From Paenibacillus sp. Soil766 (lineage in GTDB: Bacteria > Bacillota > Bacilli > Paenibacillales > NBRC-103111), in contig NZ_LMSJ01000034.1 of assembly GCF_001428105.1 (NCBI RefSeq), forward strand, positions 337,599 through 401,598: 64,000 bases of DNA, read 5' to 3'. Positions within the stretch are counted from its first letter, which is position 1, and the number at the start of each line of letters is the position of its first letter. Both the position numbers and the translations under genes were made by a program. The notes under the pieces were generated by a model. The model saw only the letters and a program-made list of their open reading frames with translations, had not been told where the DNA came from and ran no database searches. This document shows positions 33,559 through 42,071 of the stretch, piece by piece.

Positions 33559-34740
33559 ATGACGCATAAGCTATATTACGATTCTGCTTATCAGCAGGAA
33601 TGGCAAACTACGATCCTTGAAAAGAGCGTACGCGAGGATGGAATCTATGTCCTATTGGAGGAGACTGCGTTTTATCCGCACGGAGGTGGACAACCATGTG
33701 ATGCCGGTGAAATCAACGGTATTCCTGTCCTAGATGTGCTACTGGAGGAGGACGAAGTCCTACATAAGCTAGAACGCATGCCAGAAGGAATGAACGCGAC
33801 TTGCAAAGTAGACTGGCAACTCCGATTCGATCATATGCAGCAACATAGTGGTCAGCATTTACTTTCAGCCGTATGCCGCGATCTGTATGGGGCCAATACC
33901 GTGAGTTTTCATATGGGGACGGATTACTGCACCATTGATGTGGAGACGCTCGATTTGGATCCGCTGAAGTTGGCAGCGATAGAGACAGAGGTAAACCGCA
34001 AGATTTACGAGAATCGCGCGATCAGCAGCTATTACGTAACGCCAGAGGAGTTAGCGCAGCTGCCGCTTGTCAAACAACCTAAGGTGACGAAGGACATTCG
34101 GATTGTTGAGATCAAATGCGTAGAGGTTAACGCTTGCGGAGGTACGCATGTTTTGTCAACGGGCGAAATCGGGATCATTAAGATTGTGAAAACGGAGAAG
34201 CAAAAGGGGAATACCCGATTATATTTCCTCTGTGGTTTTCGAGCGTTAGTTGAATTTAACGAGAATGTGAGAATTCTAGGGGCATTATCTGGCAAATTCA
34301 ATACGGGCAAAGATGAAATTATGGATCGCATTGCGAAGTGGGAGCATGAGCATAAGCTTGTTCAAACTGAGTTAACCGGGCTTAAAGAGAAACTAGATGA
34401 GTACTTGGCGCAGGAGTTGTTGGTAGAAAGTCAGGATGTCATTGCTCAACAGTTCGAGGATAAATCATTGAAAGACATGCAGAATTTAGCAATGAAGGTT
34501 GCTTCAAAGACAGATTTGCCAATCTTGTTTCTGAGTACTTCTGAGAGTAAAGTCGTTTTTGCACACAGCGGCCAATATGCACAAGCCTGCGGTGCCTTCT
34601 TCAAAGCTCATCTAGGAAGCTACAACGGCAAAGGCGGCGGCAGTGATAAATTAGCGCAAGCCGGGTTCTCCTGTGGTGAGGATGCTTTCGCTTTTTATAA
34701 GTTTGCGGTAGCGCAGTTTACAATTTCAAAACGTTCATAA
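33559..34740 (+). CDS. AlaX-type alanyl-tRNA editing protein with DHHA1 domain
   Basis: A 393-residue trans-editing protein that clears mischarged Ser-tRNA(Ala) or Gly-tRNA(Ala). The N-terminal part has ETAFYPHGGGQPCDAG, the zinc motif HMQQHSGQHLL and later CGGTHV, as in the editing domain of AlaRS. A coiled segment (residues 255-290) leads to a C-terminal DHHA1 domain with GSYNGKGGGSDKLAQAGF. This is the long AlaX form lacking the catalytic domain. GAGAGGAAAACG precedes the ATG. Single gene. Confidence 0.92.
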   Translation: MTHKLYYDSAYQQEWQTTILEKSVREDGIYVLLEETAFYPHGGGQPCDAGEINGIPVLDVLLEEDEVLHKLERMPEGMNATCKVDWQLRFDHMQQHSGQHLLSAVCRDLYGANTVSFHMGTDYCTIDVETLDLDPLKLAAIETEVNRKIYENRAISSYYVTPEELAQLPLVKQPKVTKDIRIVEIKCVEVNACGGTHVLSTGEIGIIKIVKTEKQKGNTRLYFLCGFRALVEFNENVRILGALSGKFNTGKDEIMDRIAKWEHEHKLVQTELTGLKEKLDEYLAQELLVESQDVIAQQFEDKSLKDMQNLAMKVASKTDLPILFLSTSESKVVFAHSGQYAQACGAFFKAHLGSYNGKGGGSDKLAQAGFSCGEDAFAFYKFAVAQFTISKRS

Positions 34741-34932
34741 GGAGTTTTTGACTTGATCGTTACGGATTCTATATATGGAGATTACGAAATTGAACCAATT
34801 ATACGAAAGTCATTTTGCAATCGGATATTCCCGAGTTACTTGCTCGATATGGGTATTAGATAAAGGGTTACTTTCAAACTACATGAGCGCTTGCAATTCC
34901 TTTGAATTAACGCTATTATAGACTCATAAAGT

Positions 34933-34944
34933 CCTTAATTAAGG
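34933..34944. promoter_or_regulatory. Palindrome before the Rrf2 gene, candidate operator
   Basis: CCTTAATTAAGG is a perfect 12-base palindrome, 12 bases before the Rrf2 start and partly overlapping the ribosome site. A related AT-rich stretch (ATTAAGGATATTGAGAGTC) lies at 35378-35396 before the flavoprotein gene. Rrf2 proteins bind such AT-rich palindromes. Confidence 0.5.
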
Positions 34945-34956
34945 TGTGAAGATGAA

Positions 34957-35355
34957 ATGAAGTACTCACAGGCAACCGATTATGCCCTTCATGCGATGCT
35001 CTATCTGGTACACTCCGGGCCTGATAAACCTGTTGGTGTGCAAGTACTTGCTGAGAAGCTAAACGTTTCACAGACGTATTTGTCTAAATTGATGACGAAG
35101 CTTGTCAAAGCAGGATTGATTCAGTCCTCACCAGGAGCTAACGGTGGATATCGCATCAAGCATAATCAACAGGACATCTCCTTTCTTGATATTATTCGTG
35201 CTATTGAAGGAACCGCTTCGCTATTCGAATGCAGCTTTAATCACGGGAGTGAATGTCAGATTCAACAAGTTGTTATGGATGCTGAACGACAGTTGGAACA
35301 ATATTTGGGTAATAAGAAAATTGCGGATTTGGTTAAGCCGGGGGAGACGGAATAG
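34957..35355 (+). CDS. Rrf2-family transcriptional regulator
   Basis: A 132-residue winged-helix regulator: MKYSQATDYALHAMLYL, VQVLAEKLNVSQTYLSKLMTKLVKAGLIQSSPGANGGYRI. It has only two cysteines in the usual cluster or thiol region (FECSFNHGSECQI), one fewer than IscR or NsrR, so it is more likely a thiol-based or CymR/YwnA-type sensor than an Fe-S protein. It heads a set with a flavin disulfide-type oxidoreductase and a methyltransferase, suggesting redox or electrophile response. Confidence 0.88.
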   Translation: MKYSQATDYALHAMLYLVHSGPDKPVGVQVLAEKLNVSQTYLSKLMTKLVKAGLIQSSPGANGGYRIKHNQQDISFLDIIRAIEGTASLFECSFNHGSECQIQQVVMDAERQLEQYLGNKKIADLVKPGETE

Positions 35356-35435
35356 ATCCGTCCTTTTTTTAAGTATATTAAGGATATTGAGAGTCTATTA
35401 AGTCTCTAATAAAAATAAGGGAGAGAATGTAAATA

Positions 35436-36362
35436 ATGAAAATGACGATGAACTATGATTGTGTGATTATCGGTGGAGGCCCTGCAGGTCTTAATGCTGC
35501 TTTAGTACTAGGTAGAGCTAGAAAGAATGTGCTGCTCATAGATGAGGGGCAACCTCGTAATCAGGTTACACGTGAATCGCATGGTTTTCTTACACGAGAT
35601 GGGATCAAGCCAAGCGAGTTTCGGCGGATTGCAATCGAACAGATTCGCGCATATCCATCAGTCGATTTTGCGTCCGATACGTCTGTATCCTTAACAGGAA
35701 GCGATGGGGATTTTCATATTTCAACAGCGCAGGGGTTGAGATACCAAGGGAAGAAGGTGCTTTTTGCAATAGGTAAAAAAGATGCTCCTTTGGATATTAA
35801 CGGTTTGGCTGAGGTGTATGGCAAGAGCGCTTTCGTATGTCCATATTGTGATGGTTGGGAGTTGAGGGATCAGTCACTCGTGGTCATTGTGAATGGAGCC
35901 AAGGCGTTTCACTTCGCGAAAGTGATCTCAGGTTGGACGAGTCGCTTCACCATTTGCACGAATGGATGGGACGGCTTGTCAGATGCTGAGCGTGAGGAAC
36001 TTCATCAACATAACGTACCGGTCTATGATGCACCTATTCGTACGATTGTTTCGAACGAGGGCCAGGTTCAACATGTCGAGCTAGTGGACGGAACCCAGCT
36101 TCCTTGTACGGGGATTTTCTTTGGCCCGAAGCTTGTAATCGGATCTGATTTGCCGCAAACCGTAGGTTGTGAGATGACGGAGTTAGGGACCGTTGTTGTT
36201 GATAATCTAGGAAAGACGAATGTTCCTGGGATCTATAGTGCTGGAGATGCCGCTTCAGAGATGCAACAACTTATTATGGCTGCCTCGTTAGGCGCATTAG
36301 CAGGTATCGCAATAAACAGTGAATTGCTCATGGAGAATTGGGAAAAGGCGAGTTTGCAGTAA
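35436..36362 (+). CDS. Thioredoxin-reductase-like FAD/NAD(P) oxidoreductase
   Basis: A 308-residue flavoprotein with FAD motif VIIGGGPAGLNAALVLGRARKN, the redox-active pair in FVCPYCDGWEL (CPYC near residue 133) and the C-terminal SAGDAASEMQQLIMAASLGA. The NAD(P)-binding region (SLVVIVNGAKAFHFAKVI) lacks a clear GxGxxA motif, which separates it from true TrxB. It follows the Rrf2 gene by 80 bases and is probably its target. Likely acts on a disulfide or small electrophile. Confidence 0.85.
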   Translation: MKMTMNYDCVIIGGGPAGLNAALVLGRARKNVLLIDEGQPRNQVTRESHGFLTRDGIKPSEFRRIAIEQIRAYPSVDFASDTSVSLTGSDGDFHISTAQGLRYQGKKVLFAIGKKDAPLDINGLAEVYGKSAFVCPYCDGWELRDQSLVVIVNGAKAFHFAKVISGWTSRFTICTNGWDGLSDAEREELHQHNVPVYDAPIRTIVSNEGQVQHVELVDGTQLPCTGIFFGPKLVIGSDLPQTVGCEMTELGTVVVDNLGKTNVPGIYSAGDAASEMQQLIMAASLGALAGIAINSELLMENWEKASLQ

Positions 36363-36393
36363 ATAGGAGTAGTATGAATGGAGAATGCCTTAT

Positions 36394-37122
36394 ATGAACG
36401 ATAACTTTACTCATAATTCAGAAATGGCTCATCATTATGAAACCAACGCTCGAATCTCGATACCGTCGTATGACGCGTTATTTGGGATGGTGCAATCCTA
36501 TTTCCGAGCGGAACTAAGTGGTGAAGGGGCTTCGGTGTTAGTCATCGGAGCAGGAGGAGGAAATGAACTATCCGCTTGGGGACCGGCTAATCCTGCATGG
36601 ACATTCACAGGCGTGGACATTTCAGAAGAAATGCTTAAGATTGCAAAGTATAAAACAAATCAACTGGGATTGTCCGATCGCGTTAATCTCTTTCATGGAA
36701 CGATAAACGTTGTGTCGGAAGCTGATGCGGTATTCGATGCAGCAAGCTGCATTTTGGTTCTGCATTTCATCGACAATGTCCAAGAAAAGCTGGAACTGCT
36801 TAAGAGCATTCATGCGCGATTAAAACCAGGAGCTCCATTTGTACTTGTAACTGCGTACGGAGATCGCGAGAGTTCCGAACTAAAGGACAGACTGCATGTT
36901 TGGAGAAGCTTCTGGTTGGATGCGGGGAGATCGCCTTCCACGGTCAACGAGATGGTGAATACAGGGATTATGAAAATATCCTTCATGCCTGAGGAGCAAA
37001 TCGAAGGGTTATTGCAGGAATCCGGCTTTACGCGTATAACGAAATTCTTTGTAACTGGACTCTTCGGAGGTTGGATGTGTCATGCAGGAAGTCATGGAGC
37101 TGGCATCGAATGTGATGTGTAA
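36394..37122 (+). CDS. Class I SAM-dependent methyltransferase
   Basis: A 242-residue methyltransferase with motif I VLVIGAGGGNELSAWG, an acidic motif WTFTGVDISEEMLKIAK and FDAASCILVLHFIDN. It follows the flavoprotein gene by 31 bases and is probably cotranscribed from the Rrf2-regulated promoter. The ATG at 36394 has GGAGA nine bases upstream and is preferred to the ATG at 36385. Substrate unknown. Confidence 0.8.
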   Translation: MNDNFTHNSEMAHHYETNARISIPSYDALFGMVQSYFRAELSGEGASVLVIGAGGGNELSAWGPANPAWTFTGVDISEEMLKIAKYKTNQLGLSDRVNLFHGTINVVSEADAVFDAASCILVLHFIDNVQEKLELLKSIHARLKPGAPFVLVTAYGDRESSELKDRLHVWRSFWLDAGRSPSTVNEMVNTGIMKISFMPEEQIEGLLQESGFTRITKFFVTGLFGGWMCHAGSHGAGIECDV

Positions 37123-37166
37123 TTGATTCTAAATAACCACGAATCCAGCTAAAAGGAGTTATTTAC

Positions 37167-37418
37167 ATGAGAGCTCACCAATTACGTCCATTTGTTCCAT
37201 CTGGTGAGGATTTCGCTCTTGCTGTACAGTTTTATACCGATCTCGGATTTGAAAACATATATGGAAATCATCAGGGTGCCATTTTCAAAGTTGACGAAAC
37301 GGAATTTCATTTGCAAAATTATCATAACGTAGAATTGCAACCAATGATGCAGCCCTATGGAAAACGTGCCATTCATCTAATCGACCCCGCGGGGGTGCTC
37401 TGGCATTTTACGGAATAA
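37167..37418 (+). CDS. Shortened VOC (glyoxalase-fold) protein
   Basis: An 83-residue protein with a normal family start (MRAHQLRPFVPSGEDFALAVQFYTDLGFE) and a normal family end (RAIHLIDPAGVLWHFTE), but the central part is short. Relatives of this group are about 115-120 residues, so roughly 35-40 residues appear to be missing in frame between NVELQ and PMMQPYG. It may no longer fold as a complete glyoxalase module. AAAGGAG precedes the ATG, and it is one base before the acetyltransferase frame. Confidence 0.65.
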   Translation: MRAHQLRPFVPSGEDFALAVQFYTDLGFENIYGNHQGAIFKVDETEFHLQNYHNVELQPMMQPYGKRAIHLIDPAGVLWHFTE

Positions 37419-37443
37419 CATGACCTTATTGGAGGAGAAGCCG

Positions 37444-37959
37444 TTGTATATTCGAGTTCTAGATGAACAAGATGCAAAGATCTATCATGAATTAAGATTA
37501 AGCGCTCTGCAGAATAATCCAGAAGCATTTGGATCGACGTATGAGCGGGAAGTTCAATTTACGTTGGATATGGTAGCTGAGCGTATTAAACCGAAGAAGG
37601 ATACGTTTGTACTTGGAGCAGTGGATGAAAGTGGTGCGCTGATTGGATCTGTCTCTTTTGTGAGGGAGAGCAGTCTGAAGACAGCTCATAAAGGCAATGT
37701 TTATGCGATGTATGTTGCTCAGGATGGGCGTGGTCAAGGGTTGGGGAAAAAGCTACTGAGTGAACTTATTCGGAAAGCTGCTGAAATCGACGGTGTTGAG
37801 CAAATTAATCTAGCTGTCATGTCAACGAATGAAGCGGCGAAGAAACTATATGAATCACTTGGATTCATCGTTTATGGTGTGGAGCGAAACGCTTTGAAAT
37901 TCAATGGTCAGTATTATGATGAGGATTTGATGGCGAGGAGATTGAATGAGAAGGAATAA
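37444..37959 (+). CDS. GNAT-family N-acetyltransferase
   Basis: A 171-residue acetyltransferase. The acetyl-CoA motif is VAQDGRGQGLGKKLLSELIRKA, followed by INLAVMSTNEAAKKLYESLGFIVYG. The substrate is unknown. The TTG at 37444 is chosen because GGAGGAG lies six bases upstream; the ATG at 37420, which overlaps the region right after the glyoxalase stop, has no ribosome site of its own. A bidirectional terminator follows. Confidence 0.85.
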   Translation: MYIRVLDEQDAKIYHELRLSALQNNPEAFGSTYEREVQFTLDMVAERIKPKKDTFVLGAVDESGALIGSVSFVRESSLKTAHKGNVYAMYVAQDGRGQGLGKKLLSELIRKAAEIDGVEQINLAVMSTNEAAKKLYESLGFIVYGVERNALKFNGQYYDEDLMARRLNEKE

Positions 37960-38004
37960 AACGACATTTATCCGTAAATAGTGTATCCTGATTCCCTTTC
38001 TACA

Positions 38005-38036
38005 AAGAGGCTGTCTCTAACGAGACAGCCTCTTCA
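38005..38036. terminator. Bidirectional terminator
   Basis: AAGAGGCTGTCTC at 38005-38017 pairs with GAGACAGCCTCTT at 38022-38034 over four bases. It separates the acetyltransferase from the convergent ABC exporter operon. Confidence 0.8.
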
Positions 38037-38042
38037 TGCTGA

Positions 38043-39893
38043 TTATTCGGATGTATGGCTAGATTGCACGAATTGATTAGAAAACATTCGAGAATACGTC
38101 CCTTTTTGGCCCATTAATGTGTGGTGATTCCCTTGCTCGGCGATCTCACCTTGATCGATGACCATGATCGTATCCGCATTCCGGATCGTATTCAGACGAT
38201 GAGCAATGATGAAGCTTGTGCGCCCCTTCATGATGGAGAGAAGTGCTTCTTGAATATGAAGCTCTGTCCGCGTATCAATACTGCTTGTTGCCTCATCAAG
38301 GATGAGAATCGATGGGTCGGCTAGAATAACGCGAGCGATCGCAAGCAATTGCCGCTGGCCTTGACTTAAATTACCGCCATTCTCCGAGAGAGGCGTATCG
38401 TAGCGCTTGGGCAGACGACTAATGAAGGTGTCGGCATTCGCCAATTGGGCAGCTGCGACCACCTCGGCATCTGTCGCTTCAGGGTTGCCGTATTTGATGT
38501 TTTCCTTAATCGTGCCGGAGAATAAATAAGTATCCTGCAGCACAATGCCAAAACTGCGGCGAAGCGAACTGCGAGTATACGTTTTGATATCTCGACCGTC
38601 AATTAAGATCGTACCGCTTGTCGCATCGTAGAACCGAGTCACGAGATTTACGATTGTCGTCTTGCCTGCACCAGTAGGTCCTACCAGCGCTAAGCTGCTG
38701 CCCGCCGCTGTCTCAAAGCTAACCTGTTTAATAATCGGTCGATCCGGCCGATATCCGAAGGTTACGTCTTGGAAGGTAACGTGACCAATAGGCTTCACCA
38801 GATCAACTGCTCCTGGTTCATCCGCTGCTTCTTCCTTTTCATCTAGCACTTCAAAAGCACGTTCTGCCCCTGCAACACCAGATTGCAGCACATTATAGGT
38901 GTTCGCAATCTCATTAAGCGGTCTAACGAACTGGCGCGAATAGCTCAGAAAGCTTGCAATAACTCCGACTGTAATATGACCTTTGACAGCTAACACACCG
39001 CCAACGATTGCAACGGATGAGAATCCGATATTGTTGATGACACCAAGGATAGGCATTAGAAAACCGGACCAAATTTGCGCTTTTAACCCAACCTCATACA
39101 ATTGGCCATTTACGCTGTTGAACTCATGGATCGCTTTCTGCTCACGATTAAAGGCTTTAACGACAAGTAGACCGGATATCGTTTCTTCAATATGACCGTT
39201 CAGCTTGCCAAGCTGTGCCTGTTGCTCTTTGAATAACACGCTGGTACGTTTGGTGATTGTTTTGGCCAGCAAGAACACTAATGGAACCGTAATAAGGGTA
39301 GCTAACGTTAAGGTGGGACTTAGAATGAGCATCATGATGAAGGAGCCGACAATCGCTATTGAACCTGTCATTAGCTGTGTTGTTGCTTGCGAAATCGAGT
39401 TGCTTACATTGTCGATATCGTTCGACAGTCGGCTCATGACATCACCATGGGTGCGTCCGTCGAAATAAGCAAGGGGCAGCTTTTGCAGCTTCGCAAACAT
39501 CGTTTGTCGAAGTCTCCTCACGACACGTTGTGCGAGTCCCGCCATGACCCAGCTCTGCATAAAAGTAAGTCCGCCGTCAGCAATGTAAGAGGCAATCAGA
39601 ACAATCATCACCACATCGAGAACCCTATAATCAACTTGTCCCCCAGCCATGGCATCAACAGCGACACCAATGAGATAGGGGCCAGCTAAGGTTAAGGCAG
39701 CGTCAGCTAGAATAAACAGAAAGACGATGGTCAACCACTTTCGTTCTGTACCCATATAGGACCATAGGCGGCGTAAGGTGTTTTTAAAATTTCTGGGCTT
39801 TACCTTAGGTGCACGCCCGCCGCGACCCAATGGTCCGGTGATCATCGGTACGTCAGGGGCTTGTTGACGCGAGCTTTCATTCGGCGTTGACAT
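38043..39893 (-). CDS. ABC exporter half-transporter, canonical-site subunit
   Basis: A 616-residue membrane domain-ATPase protein. Six helices span about residues 50-330, then the nucleotide-binding domain with Walker A GPTGAGKTT, signature LSQGQRQLLAIAR, Walker B LILDEATSSIDT with the catalytic Glu, and H-loop FIIAHRLNTI. A basic, proline-containing N-terminal extension of about 45 residues precedes the first helix. It overlaps the partner gene by 17 bases and would pair with it as a heterodimeric multidrug or lipid exporter of the TM287/288, BmrCD type. Confidence 0.92.
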   Translation of the reverse strand: MSTPNESSRQQAPDVPMITGPLGRGGRAPKVKPRNFKNTLRRLWSYMGTERKWLTIVFLFILADAALTLAGPYLIGVAVDAMAGGQVDYRVLDVVMIVLIASYIADGGLTFMQSWVMAGLAQRVVRRLRQTMFAKLQKLPLAYFDGRTHGDVMSRLSNDIDNVSNSISQATTQLMTGSIAIVGSFIMMLILSPTLTLATLITVPLVFLLAKTITKRTSVLFKEQQAQLGKLNGHIEETISGLLVVKAFNREQKAIHEFNSVNGQLYEVGLKAQIWSGFLMPILGVINNIGFSSVAIVGGVLAVKGHITVGVIASFLSYSRQFVRPLNEIANTYNVLQSGVAGAERAFEVLDEKEEAADEPGAVDLVKPIGHVTFQDVTFGYRPDRPIIKQVSFETAAGSSLALVGPTGAGKTTIVNLVTRFYDATSGTILIDGRDIKTYTRSSLRRSFGIVLQDTYLFSGTIKENIKYGNPEATDAEVVAAAQLANADTFISRLPKRYDTPLSENGGNLSQGQRQLLAIARVILADPSILILDEATSSIDTRTELHIQEALLSIMKGRTSFIIAHRLNTIRNADTIMVIDQGEIAEQGNHHTLMGQKGTYSRMFSNQFVQSSHTSE

Positions 39894-41622
39894 GCGGCAG
39901 CTCCTTTCCGAATTGAGATTGACATATTTCCATATAAATACGACAATTCGTCATTAACATGTCATGTGTTCCGATGCCCACGATTTCACCATCATCCATG
40001 ACGACGATTTTATCCGCATCCATGACGGAGGTAATCCGCTGTGCAATGATCAAACAAGTAACTCCTGTGGCAAATTCCTTGAGTGATTTTTTGATTTTAG
40101 TCTCCGTCGCGGTATCTAATGCGCTAGTGCAATCATCGAGAATTAGAATGTCAGGTTTACGAATAAGTGCACGAGCTATGGATAGCCGCTGTTTCTGTCC
40201 GCCGGACAAGTTCACGCCTTTTTGACCCAGCCTAGTTTCATAGCCTTCGGGGAATGCAGCAATAAAGCTATCCGCTTCTGCCATAGTAGCGGCTTGTTCA
40301 ATTTCTTCACGTGTAGCTAGCTCATGTCCCCAACGCAAATTCTCTTCAATGGTGCCGCTGAACAGAATGGTGTTCTGAGGCACGATGGCAATGCGATCCC
40401 GTAATTTGGAAGGGTCCAACTCTCGAATATCTACACCATCCACACGGATCGAGCCGGAGCTCGGATCATAGAAGCGGGGAACGAGACTTACAAGGCTGCT
40501 TTTCCCAGACCCTGTGGAGCCAATGATACCGATTGTTTCTCCTGGAAGGCATGTCAAGTTAATATGCTTCAAAATAGGATCACCAACAGCTCCATCATAG
40601 GCAAATGTAACATCCTTGAAGTCAATGCGGCCTCCAGGACGATGAACAGGTAGGGCAGCACTATCATCCCAAGTCATTTCATTGATCTGATTAAAAACTT
40701 CACCGATCCGAGTGGCTGAGGCTTTGGCCCGAACGAACATATTAAATACCATTGAAATCGTCAGTAGAGCAAACAAAATTTGTGTCATATAATTGACGAA
40801 CGCTACAATATGACCTACTTGCATTTGATGCTGATTTACCCGCCAAGCACCTAGCCAAAGAACGGCAACAATCCCAAAATTGACAGTGAGCAGGATGGAA
40901 GGGTTAAAGATCGCCAGTAATCTTGTTACCTGGATCGACTTGTCCTGATAATCGGTATTGGCTTTCTGAAACTTCCCAGCTTCATGATCAAACCGATTAA
41001 AAGCTTTCACGACACGAATGCCGGACAAATATTCCCGAATGACCCGGTTGACGTTGTCCAGCGCTTTCTGCACGTTCACGTACCTGGCAAAACCGACCTT
41101 CAAGTTCAATGCCACAAGCACGCCAACGAGCGGAACCACGATAAGTAACACAACGGAGAGATACATGTTGAGCCTGACTGCCATAATTAGACTACCAATA
41201 CATAGGAGAGGTGCTTTAACAAAAATGCGCATGAGACCATTCACAAAATTCTGCACCTGTGTCACATCATTCGTTAGGCGTGTAATTAATGAGGCACGTT
41301 CGAATCGCTCAATATTGGAGAAAGAAAGTGATTGTATCTTTTCAAATAAATCGGCTCGAAGCTCTGTACCGAATTTCTGCGAAACATGGCTGGCTACGAT
41401 ATTCCGAATAGAGGCTGAAACGGCGCCAAATGCAGTGATAATAAGCATCAAACCGCCCATGCGAAGCACATAATCAAGTCGTTTTTCCGCAACGCCAACG
41501 TCCAAAATGTGGGACATAATCGTTGGTTGTAGTAAATCCGCAAGCGCTTCCAGCATGACGAAAAACACAGCAACTAGAAAAAGTTTCCAGTGTTTCTTGA
41601 CATATTTCTTCATAAAAATCAT
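39877..41622 (-). CDS. ABC exporter half-transporter, degenerate-site subunit
   Basis: A 581-residue partner half-transporter with six N-terminal helices. Its ATPase domain has Walker A GSTGSGKSS and signature LSGGQKQRLSIARAL, but the catalytic Glu of Walker B is Asp (LILDDCTSALD) and the H-loop His is Gln (LIIAQRITSV). These are the two changes that mark the non-hydrolysing site in asymmetric exporters such as TM287. The start at 41622 follows AGAGGGG. First gene of the two-gene operon. Confidence 0.92.
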   Translation of the reverse strand: MIFMKKYVKKHWKLFLVAVFFVMLEALADLLQPTIMSHILDVGVAEKRLDYVLRMGGLMLIITAFGAVSASIRNIVASHVSQKFGTELRADLFEKIQSLSFSNIERFERASLITRLTNDVTQVQNFVNGLMRIFVKAPLLCIGSLIMAVRLNMYLSVVLLIVVPLVGVLVALNLKVGFARYVNVQKALDNVNRVIREYLSGIRVVKAFNRFDHEAGKFQKANTDYQDKSIQVTRLLAIFNPSILLTVNFGIVAVLWLGAWRVNQHQMQVGHIVAFVNYMTQILFALLTISMVFNMFVRAKASATRIGEVFNQINEMTWDDSAALPVHRPGGRIDFKDVTFAYDGAVGDPILKHINLTCLPGETIGIIGSTGSGKSSLVSLVPRFYDPSSGSIRVDGVDIRELDPSKLRDRIAIVPQNTILFSGTIEENLRWGHELATREEIEQAATMAEADSFIAAFPEGYETRLGQKGVNLSGGQKQRLSIARALIRKPDILILDDCTSALDTATETKIKKSLKEFATGVTCLIIAQRITSVMDADKIVVMDDGEIVGIGTHDMLMTNCRIYMEICQSQFGKELPHVNAE

Positions 41623-42071
41623 TGGTGCACACGCCCCTCTTTCCGAAGTCCATTGTCATCCTTAGTTAATAGCCATTTTATAACGGATGTCATTTCACGT
41701 GCAATATAGGGATTCAAATTAAGAGACGACAGAAAATGGGATTCCTGAAAATATGTCCAATGGTTCATGAATATCGTCATGGTAACGTTTTCTAGAAATC
41801 AGTATAGTTAAATTGTGGTTAACTTAGACGAGTGGAGGAGGGCGCAGTTATCCGAATTGGCAAGTGGAGAAACCAAAAGATGAAGGTACGGGGATGGAAA
41901 GCAAAGGAAAGAGCGATCTAAGGTCCATTGGCGTGGGAACTCCTTAGAATCGCTCTCGGTAGTGAGAATGAATTTCTGCCCGAAATTCACAGCTCACTAC
42001 AATTTTGACACAAATTCAGTTGAATAAGCAAGCACAAATGATGTGTTTAAAATTGAAGGGAGTTAACGACG
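41623..42071 (+). promoter_or_regulatory. Regulatory gap with two tandem leader hairpins before the sugar transporter
   Basis: This 449-base gap separates divergent operons. Nearest the transporter, two hairpins lie end to end. The first is GAGCGATCTAAGG at 41911 with CCTTAGAATCGCTC at 41942-41955. The second is AGTGAG and GAATTTC (41961-41976) with GAAATTC and CTCACT (41982-41998). Neither is followed by a T-run, so they are not simple terminators and may be leader structures or protein sites. A TATAGT at about 41800 is a weak -10 candidate. I see no coding frame in the gap. Confidence 0.5.
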
